DNA of 12,365 nt. Source: Accumulibacter sp. (GTDB lineage: Bacteria; Pseudomonadota; Gammaproteobacteria; Burkholderiales; Rhodocyclaceae). The position numbers were made by a program, and so were the translations under genes. Positions within the stretch are counted from its first letter, which is position 1. Every line of letters begins with the position of its first letter. Below are positions 7,974 through 12,365 of this stretch, piece by piece. The notes under the pieces were generated by a model, which did no database searches, was not told the origin of the DNA, and worked only from the letters and a program-made list of their open reading frames with translations. The stretch is taken from the NCBI GenBank assembly GCA_003538495.1, contig DPSD01000585.1, positions 1,735-14,099 of the forward strand, read 5' to 3'.

Positions 7974-8383
7974 TTGCCTATCCTCTGCGCGTCGGCGACG
8001 AATTCGCCGTAGTCGCGGTAGTAATCGAACTCGTCGTAATAGTTCGAGGCCAGAACCATGCACACCGCACCCGATGAAAAATTATCGAGTTCGCGCCAGA
8101 TCATCGGGCAGATATAGAGACCGTAATAGCTGCGATTCATGTGTACGGTCTTTTTCGCGCGGCCATCGTCAAGATGAATGTCAAATGATCCGGACATGGC
8201 GATGATCAGCTGGTGAAGAGCCTTGTGCGCGTGTCCGCCACGCTCGGCACCACCCGGAACGTCGTACAGATAGTAAACCCGGCGAATGTCAAAAGGGATG
8301 TGGCGCCCGGCCTCTACGAAGGTCAGGTTGCCGCGCGGATCGTTGATCCGCGGCAGGTCAATCGTCTTGCAACTCTCGATCAC
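7970..8383 (-). CDS. dTDP-4-keto-6-deoxyglucose 3,4-ketoisomerase, FdtA/QdtA (WxcM-like cupin)
   Basis: The 137-residue cupin isomerises dTDP-4-keto-6-deoxy-D-glucose to the 3-keto isomer, the branch point towards dTDP-Fuc3NAc (FdtA) or dTDP-Qui3NAc (QdtA). The family signatures RRVYYLYDVPGG (34-45) and RGGHAHKALHQ (48-58) are present; His51 and His53 correspond to the conserved catalytic histidine pair. Length fits the single-domain family. The gene starts at GTG with GGAG (8391-8394) upstream, and its first four bases overlap the acyltransferase stop as GTGA. By hand count 8041-8220 is 91 of 180 G+C, about 51%, lower than metG or capD, which hints that this sugar cassette was acquired separately. 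RmlA and RmlB, which make its substrate, are not in the window. Confidence 0.93.
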   Translation of the reverse strand: MIESCKTIDLPRINDPRGNLTFVEAGRHIPFDIRRVYYLYDVPGGAERGGHAHKALHQLIIAMSGSFDIHLDDGRAKKTVHMNRSYYGLYICPMIWRELDNFSSGAVCMVLASNYYDEFDYYRDYGEFVADAQRIGK

Positions 8384-9135
8384 GGTTGTTCTCCATTGTC
8401 CGCTGACCAGCCGGCGGCGACAGTCGCCGGATAACCGCGCGTGAAGTGGCGCGTCCAGGGGTACGCCGCGCGCCCGGAGTCATCCCGCAACTTGATGCCA
8501 TGGGTACTGCCGATCACCCGCGCTGGCACTCCGGCAACGATCATGCTCGGCGGAACGTCGCGGCTGACGCATGCCTGTGCGGCAACCAGCGAGTGATGGC
8601 CGACGGTGACCCCCGGCAGCACCACCGACGCCGCCGAAATGCTCGCATAGTCCTCGACAGTACAGCCGATCAGGACATTGCTCGGTGGAGTCGGGTCGTT
8701 GGTGAGTACCACGTAGGGCAGGATCCAGACGAAATTGCCAATCGTGGTCTTTTTCCCGACAAAGACATTGGACTGAAAGCGAACGTAATCGCCAATCAGG
8801 CAATCACCCTGGATCTCGCTCAGGGTTCCGATCTGAAACCCGGGACCAGCGATCGTTTTTTCGCGCACGGTGACGTGATGACCGGTAGTCAGACCGGGGC
8901 CGAATGACGACGACTCGTAGAACACCGAGTGCGATCGAACCAGCGAGTCATCGGCGATCATCAGCGGGCTGCCATCGCCTAGCGCTGTCGCGATTCCCAG
9001 TTCACAGTAGGCGCCGATCCTGACCCGGTTGCCGATCACCACATTGTCGTGAATGATCGAGAACGGGCCGATCTCGACGTCGTCGCCAAGCCTCGCTCTT
9101 GGCGAAATATGGGCAGATGGGTGCACGCCGGTCAT
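8380..9135 (-). CDS. Left-handed beta-helix acyltransferase (probable sugar N-acetyltransferase)
   Basis: This 251-residue protein is built mostly of hexapeptide repeats, beginning VHPSAHISPRARLGDDVEIG and running to about residue 215. The last coils (SVVLPGVTVGHHSLVAA, then VSRDVPPSMIVAGVPARVIG) form the characteristic end of the parallel beta-helix. Such enzymes work as trimers with acetyl-CoA or a similar donor. Standing immediately before the ketoisomerase and aminotransferase, it is the natural candidate for the third step, N-acylation of the dTDP-3-amino sugar, as done by FdtC or QdtC. O-acetylation of the glycan is an alternative. The ATG overlaps the GT61 stop as ATGA. The C-terminal 35 residues lie outside the helix and are unassigned. 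Confidence 0.9.
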   Translation of the reverse strand: MTGVHPSAHISPRARLGDDVEIGPFSIIHDNVVIGNRVRIGAYCELGIATALGDGSPLMIADDSLVRSHSVFYESSSFGPGLTTGHHVTVREKTIAGPGFQIGTLSEIQGDCLIGDYVRFQSNVFVGKKTTIGNFVWILPYVVLTNDPTPPSNVLIGCTVEDYASISAASVVLPGVTVGHHSLVAAQACVSRDVPPSMIVAGVPARVIGSTHGIKLRDDSGRAAYPWTRHFTRGYPATVAAGWSADNGEQP

Positions 9136-10604
9136 CTTTGTTCCAGGGCCTCCAATAAATCGGCAACGTCCGCTCGGGCGGCCGTGAAATTGCCGTGTAT
9201 GCCAAGCTTGCTGACTTCGACGAGATTGCCGAGGACGTAGCTGACGCCGATCTGGAGGGGCGTCAGCATGTCGCACCAGTAGCGATAGATCATTTCTTCG
9301 TGCTTGGCCATGAATACCCCGACCTGCGTTCCGGGTTGGCAGAAAATGGCATTGGCCAACGCGGCTCCGGTAGGCGAAACGACTATCCTGGCGTTGGCGA
9401 ACAAGCGCACCTGCTGCATGAACGACAAGGTCTCGGGCTGGATGATCGCGTAGCCGCTGGCGACCATCAGCCTTTCGATCTCGGCGCTGTTGGCGAGCAT
9501 TCTCGGACCCGAAGCGCGCCGAATGAATATTTTTTCCGGCCACGCTCCGCCTGCTGCTTTTCCCAGGTGCGTGGTCAGGCAGTGTCGGAGTCTCTCGAAA
9601 GCCGGCGGACTGAAGACGCCATGCGAATGTCCGGAAAGCCGGTTGCTGCGCCGTCCGAACGGCACATAGCCGGCCGCCGCGGTGACATGGAGTTGCTTGA
9701 CGGTCAGCGCCCGGCCAACGCCCAGGGTGATGATTTCACGGTCAGTTCCGGCCACCAGCAGCAAGGACTCCATGATATTGGCGTGCAGCCCGCTATTGAC
9801 CACCAGGGGCACATCCTTGAAGCGCTCGTCGGTGCAGAACAGAGCAATCCGCGGCAAGACCTCGGTCAGCCAATGAGCATAATTGCCGGCGCAGGCGTCG
9901 ACAAAGGTGGCGGCCAGCGGAACGACTTCCGGTTCCTCATCATTCAACAGCCATCGGATGCGCCGACGCCGCGGAGAAATCAGGGTGCGACCGTGCAGTT
10001 CTTCGCTGGTGTAATCGCGAGCGAAATCGTACAAGTCATGGCAGACAACGTCGTCGCGACCGACCAGGACGAGATTGGTGCCTCCGTAGGTGGTGGCGTC
10101 GTCGAGCGTCGCGACGATGATCTCGGGGAACTCGTACTGCGCATGCGGCGAAGCCAGGAACGCGCGATCGTCAGCCGGAAAGACGCTCGGCTCGGGTGTT
10201 TCAACGCGGCTTGCGGGGACCAGTTGGTCGGTACGAATCGCCATTTTCGTCGCGAACGCGCGCAGCGGCGTGAGCCGCCGCCAACGTCTTGCTTGCCCCC
10301 GCTTCCCGCGGGTGGCAAGCTGGTTGACATAGATCGGATAGCCGTTACGCCACAGCCATTGAACAGCCCAGCGAACGGCGGCGTAAGGCTTCAGATGTCC
10401 GATGTAGAGCCGTCCGAGCCATGACTCCCGCAACCGGGCGAAGTTGTCGGGGCGCTTGCCGGGGACCGCTTCGACATTCCTGATCCGGCCGGACGAGGCA
10501 CCGGGCGACGCCACTTCGTCCTCGGCAGGTGCGGGAATCCATGCGGGCGCGAGTGCTGCAGCCTCGCCATCACCTGAATCAGCTTGCGACGGGAGTAATG
10601 CCAT
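9132..10604 (-). CDS. Glycosyltransferase family 61 (DUF563)-like, capsular polysaccharide type
   Basis: The 490-residue protein carries hallmarks of the GT61/DUF563 family: NYAHWLTEVLPRIALF at 241-256, KIFIRRASGPRML at 358-370 after a variable stretch, and the nucleotide-sugar-site-like SPTGAALANAIFCQPG at 410-425. Family members add xylose or other sugars, and bacterial ones sit in capsule and O-antigen loci. The first 120 residues, rich in Ala/Pro and then basic, lack recognisable family features. The ATG at 10604 is preceded by an in-frame TGA two codons upstream, so it is the earliest ATG possible; the Shine-Dalgarno is weak. The gene follows the ABC ATPase after 98 bases in which I see no other gene, and overlaps the acyltransferase gene by 4 bases. 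Confidence 0.85.
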   Translation of the reverse strand: MALLPSQADSGDGEAAALAPAWIPAPAEDEVASPGASSGRIRNVEAVPGKRPDNFARLRESWLGRLYIGHLKPYAAVRWAVQWLWRNGYPIYVNQLATRGKRGQARRWRRLTPLRAFATKMAIRTDQLVPASRVETPEPSVFPADDRAFLASPHAQYEFPEIIVATLDDATTYGGTNLVLVGRDDVVCHDLYDFARDYTSEELHGRTLISPRRRRIRWLLNDEEPEVVPLAATFVDACAGNYAHWLTEVLPRIALFCTDERFKDVPLVVNSGLHANIMESLLLVAGTDREIITLGVGRALTVKQLHVTAAAGYVPFGRRSNRLSGHSHGVFSPPAFERLRHCLTTHLGKAAGGAWPEKIFIRRASGPRMLANSAEIERLMVASGYAIIQPETLSFMQQVRLFANARIVVSPTGAALANAIFCQPGTQVGVFMAKHEEMIYRYWCDMLTPLQIGVSYVLGNLVEVSKLGIHGNFTAARADVADLLEALEQR

Positions 10605-10702
10605 GGTTCATTCCAGCGCTGCGGGTCAAAACGCCGCGCTGGTGCGTCGCGGGCGCAGCAGCGCGTCTACGGCGACCAGCAGCAGTCCGGGTTCGTCGGC
10701 AC

Positions 10703-11365
10703 CTATCCATCGAGCTTGCCGGCCAGGTAACGTTCGACGATCTCTTCCGGCGGGCCATCGGCCACCAGCTTGCCGTGATCCATCCACAGGACCCGGTTGC
10801 AGAGTGATTTCACCAGCAGATGGTCGTGTGACACCATGATCATGATGTTCGCCTTGTCGATCAGGTCGTGCATTCTGGCCTTTGCCTTGGCCATGAACGC
10901 GGCGTCTCCGCCAGCAAAGATCTCGTCCAGCACCAGGATGTCCGGGTGCATCGCCGTCGCCAGAGAGAAGGCCAGGCGGGTATACATCCCGGTCGAGTAG
11001 TACTTGACCGGGGTATCGATGAACTCTTCCAGGCCGGCAAAGGTTATTACTTCCTGTTCGATGGCATTCAGCTGCTGCTTGCTGTAGCCAAGAATCGCAC
11101 CGTTGAGGTAGATGTTTTCCCGGCCGGTGAACTCGGGATGAAAACCGGCGCCAATTTCGAGCAGCGGAGCGATTCGCCCAGCAACCGAAATCTTCCCGTC
11201 CGACGACTCATAAACCCGGCACAAGGCTTTCAGCAAGGTGCTCTTGCCGGCGCCGGAATGGCCGGTCAGGAAGACCAGTTCGCCCTGCTCGATGGCGAGG
11301 CTGACGCCGGAGAGGGCTTCGTGCCCGCCGGGATAGCGCTTGGTGACCTGGTTGAAGCTGATCAT
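10703..11365 (-). CDS. Chimeric ABC ATPase: FtsE-like N-terminus joined in frame to a Wzt/KpsT-type polysaccharide exporter ATPase
   Basis: The 220-residue frame has all ABC motifs: Walker A GHSGAGKST at 35-43, signature YSTGM at 123-127, Walker B ILVLDE at 143-148 and H-loop His180. The first 40-49 residues (MISFNQVTKRYPGGHEALSG, then LVFLTGHSGAGKST) are those of the cell-division ATPase FtsE, in FtsE's usual place 12 bases after ftsY. From residue 50 on the protein is the polysaccharide-export type, with RIAPLLEIGAGFHPEFTGREN at 64-84 and YLNGAILG, as in Wzt, KpsT and TagH. The usual extended N-terminus of those proteins is missing, and so is the Wzm permease gene that normally precedes wzt. 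Most likely this is an artificial or recombinational join at Walker A. If the fusion is real, its partner permease is unknown. Confidence 0.85.
   Translation of the reverse strand: MISFNQVTKRYPGGHEALSGVSLAIEQGELVFLTGHSGAGKSTLLKALCRVYESSDGKISVAGRIAPLLEIGAGFHPEFTGRENIYLNGAILGYSKQQLNAIEQEVITFAGLEEFIDTPVKYYSTGMYTRLAFSLATAMHPDILVLDEIFAGGDAAFMAKAKARMHDLIDKANIMIMVSHDHLLVKSLCNRVLWMDHGKLVADGPPEEIVERYLAGKLDG
11216..11251. other. FtsE|Wzt junction at Walker A
   Basis: FtsE-specific residues (HSGAG) end near codon 39-41 and Wzt-specific residues (RVYESSDGKI) begin at codon 50. The switch lies within or just after the Walker A codons, which are conserved between ABC ATPases and could serve as a short stretch of shared sequence for assembly collapse or recombination. 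The reading frame is preserved. Confidence 0.7.
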
Positions 11366-11377
11366 TCGGTGGCGGTC

Positions 11378-12004
11378 CTAAACAGGAAATATGGCCTCGA
11401 CGAATTCGCGTGCATCGAAGGGTCGCAGGTCGTCCACGGTCTCACCGACCCCGATGTAACGTACCGGAATCGGTCTGGCCTGGGCGATGGCGGCGATGGC
11501 GCCGCCCTTGGCGGTACCGTCGAGCTTGGTCAGCGCCAGGCCCGTCACGCCGAGTGCATCGTCGAAGGCCTTGACCTGGGTGACGGCGTTCTGGCCGGTA
11601 TTGGCATCGAGCACCAGCAGCACTTCGTGCGGCGCACCGGGGATGGCCTTCTCGATCACGCGCTTGACCTTCCGGATCTCTTCCATCAGATGGAGCTGCG
11701 TCGGCAGGCGGCCGGCGGTGTCGGCCAGCACGACATCGATGTTGCGCGCGCGGGCAGCCTGGATGGCGTCGAAGATCACTGCGGCGGAATCGCCTTTTTC
11801 CTGGCTTACCACGGTCACATTGTTGCGCTCCCCCCAGACCTGCAACTGTTCGCGTGCCGCCGCGCGGAAGGTGTCGCCGGCGGCCAACATCACCTTTTTG
11901 CCATCTTGGGTGAAATCATGCGCCAGCTTGGCCGTAGTCGTGGTTTTTCCGGCGCCGTTGACGCCCGCCACCAGAATGACGAAAGGCTTGGCGGTTATCG
12001 CCAC
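11378..12004 (-). CDS. ftsY: FtsY, signal recognition particle receptor, GTPase domain only (5' truncated)
   Basis: FtsY docks SRP-ribosome complexes at the inner membrane. This open part of 208 residues is the SRP-family GTPase domain: P-loop GVNGAGKTTTT at 14-24, DTFRAAAREQL at 44-54, DTAGRLPT at 94-101, TKLDGTAKGG at 158-167 and the typical C-terminus RPFDAREFVEAIF. A normal FtsY has about 300 residues in the NG region plus an acidic N-terminal part; the N domain and everything before it are absent because FtsZ-derived sequence takes over near 11989-12010. The GTG at 12004 is therefore only the first available start codon, not the true one. The stop is 12 bases before the ftsE-like ATG, matching the common ftsY-ftsE-ftsX order. 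Confidence 0.93.
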   Translation of the reverse strand: MAITAKPFVILVAGVNGAGKTTTTAKLAHDFTQDGKKVMLAAGDTFRAAAREQLQVWGERNNVTVVSQEKGDSAAVIFDAIQAARARNIDVVLADTAGRLPTQLHLMEEIRKVKRVIEKAIPGAPHEVLLVLDANTGQNAVTQVKAFDDALGVTGLALTKLDGTAKGGAIAAIAQARPIPVRYIGVGETVDDLRPFDAREFVEAIFPV

Positions 12005-12365
12005 GGGTTTCGGCCGAACCCATTACGGCTGCACCGGCATTCCACATTACAGTGCGCACATCCTGAAAATCAACGTTTACATAACCAGCCAGCGTAATAA
12101 TTTCGGCAATCCCCTTTGCGGCCGTGGTTAACACAGTATCCGCTTCGGCAAACGCCTGACCAATAGAGAGGTTTCCATAAATCTCGCGCAGTTTATCATT
12201 GAGTATAACCAGCACTGTATCGCAGCTTGAACGAAATGCTTCAATACCCAAATCTGCCTGGTTCATTTTCTTTTTACCCTCAAAAGAAAAAGGTGCGGTT
12301 ACAATCCCTACGGTAAGGATGTCCATGTCTTTCGCAATCTTAGCGATTACGGAACGCCTGGATAC
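11916..12365 (-). CDS. ftsZ: FtsZ internal fragment of Bacteroidetes type, fused out of frame to ftsY
   Basis: This frame is open from the right edge and encodes a middle piece of the tubulin-like division GTPase FtsZ. Recognisable stretches are VIAKIAKDMDILTVGIVT, PFSFEGKKKMNQADLGIEA, NDKLREIYGNLS, VLTTAAKGIAEIIT, GYVNVDFQDVRTVM and NAGAAVMGSAE. The NDKLREIYGNL form is typical of Bacteroidetes rather than proteobacterial FtsZ. Homology ends around 11991; the remaining codons down to the stop at 11916 read ftsY in a wrong frame. The first five codons at the edge (VSRRS) do not match the expected GTGAAP, so the extreme end is also suspect. G+C over 12061-12300 is 105 of 240 by hand count (44%), against well over 60% in the neighbouring ftsY. 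Both ends of the gene are missing. Confidence 0.88.
   Translation of the reverse strand, partial: VSRRSVIAKIAKDMDILTVGIVTAPFSFEGKKKMNQADLGIEAFRSSCDTVLVILNDKLREIYGNLSIGQAFAEADTVLTTAAKGIAEIITLAGYVNVDFQDVRTVMWNAGAAVMGSAETRGDNRQAFRHSGGGRQRRRKNHDYGQAGA
11989..12010. other. FtsZ|FtsY junction
   Basis: Bacteroidetes-type FtsZ reads up to GSAET or, at most, GDNR (codon ending 11991), while FtsY homology is clear from KPFVIL (codon starting 11989). The sequence between can be read in both frames, so the exact crossover may lie in a few bases of shared sequence. Base composition changes sharply here. Confidence 0.75.

Noticed and set aside
6843..8012. 389-codon plus-strand frame
   Set aside because: Antisense shadow of the aminotransferase, which has an identifiable PLP lysine and family motifs.
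8500..9135. Repetitive-looking hexapeptide coding sequence considered as a DNA repeat
   Set aside because: The periodicity is at the protein level (left-handed beta-helix); the nucleotides are not tandem repeats.
9195..10424. 409-codon plus-strand frame
   Set aside because: Antisense to the GT61-like gene, no domain features.
10868..12097. 409-codon plus-strand frame spanning the ABC, ftsY and ftsZ regions
   Set aside because: It crosses two obvious junctions and is antisense to three recognisable genes, so it cannot be one real gene.
1..12365. CRISPR array, tRNA/rRNA, insertion sequence or phage genes
   Set aside because: No regularly spaced direct repeats, tRNA-like folds, rRNA segments, transposase motifs or terminal inverted repeats were seen on either strand.
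11378..12365. A genuine FtsZ-FtsY fusion protein
   Set aside because: The two reading frames are different: FtsZ continues out of frame into ftsY and stops at 11916, so no fused protein would be made.

Overview
The sequence looks like a metagenome-derived contig, mostly from a high-GC betaproteobacterium. A Rhodocyclales member such as the Candidatus Accumulibacter lineage is plausible from general resemblance but not proven. Every supportable gene lies on the minus strand, so transcription runs from high to low coordinates. The long plus-strand reading frames are antisense shadows of GC-rich genes.

Layout, in the direction of transcription. At 12365-11990 there is a low-GC fragment of FtsZ of Bacteroidetes type. 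It runs directly into the GTPase domain of the signal-recognition-particle receptor FtsY (to 11378). Twelve bases later an ftsE-like gene starts, but after about 40-49 codons, at its Walker A motif, it becomes the ATPase of an O-antigen/capsule exporter (Wzt/KpsT type; 11365-10703). A tightly packed polysaccharide unit follows: a GT61-type glycosyltransferase, a left-handed beta-helix acyltransferase, an FdtA/QdtA-type dTDP-sugar 3,4-ketoisomerase, a DegT-family PLP aminotransferase and a GT-B glycosyltransferase. These five genes overlap by 4, 4, 4 and 11 bases. A 274-base gap (5137-5410) holds a candidate promoter and an inverted repeat. A second unit follows: a GT2 rhamnosyltransferase-like enzyme, an atypical SDR epimerase-like protein and a membrane-anchored CapD/WbpM-type nucleotide-sugar 4,6-dehydratase. 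The window ends with the first 422 codons of methionyl-tRNA synthetase (metG).

How the genes work together. The ketoisomerase, aminotransferase and acyltransferase form a set expected to make a dTDP-3-acylamino-3,6-dideoxyhexose (Fuc3NAc- or Qui3NAc-like) from dTDP-4-keto-6-deoxyglucose. RmlA and RmlB, which supply that precursor, are not in the window. Three glycosyltransferases would assemble a lipid-linked glycan, CapD would supply a UDP-linked 6-deoxy sugar, and the ABC ATPase would power export. No Wzm permease and no initiating phosphoglycosyltransferase (WbpL/WecA type) is present.

The most notable feature is two joins, FtsZ|FtsY near 11989-12010 and FtsE|Wzt near 11216-11251. Both are best read as chimeric assembly or cloning joins. 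The second, at a conserved Walker A sequence, could also be real recombination. I see no convincing undescribed system; the rest is a fairly conventional O-antigen/exopolysaccharide locus.
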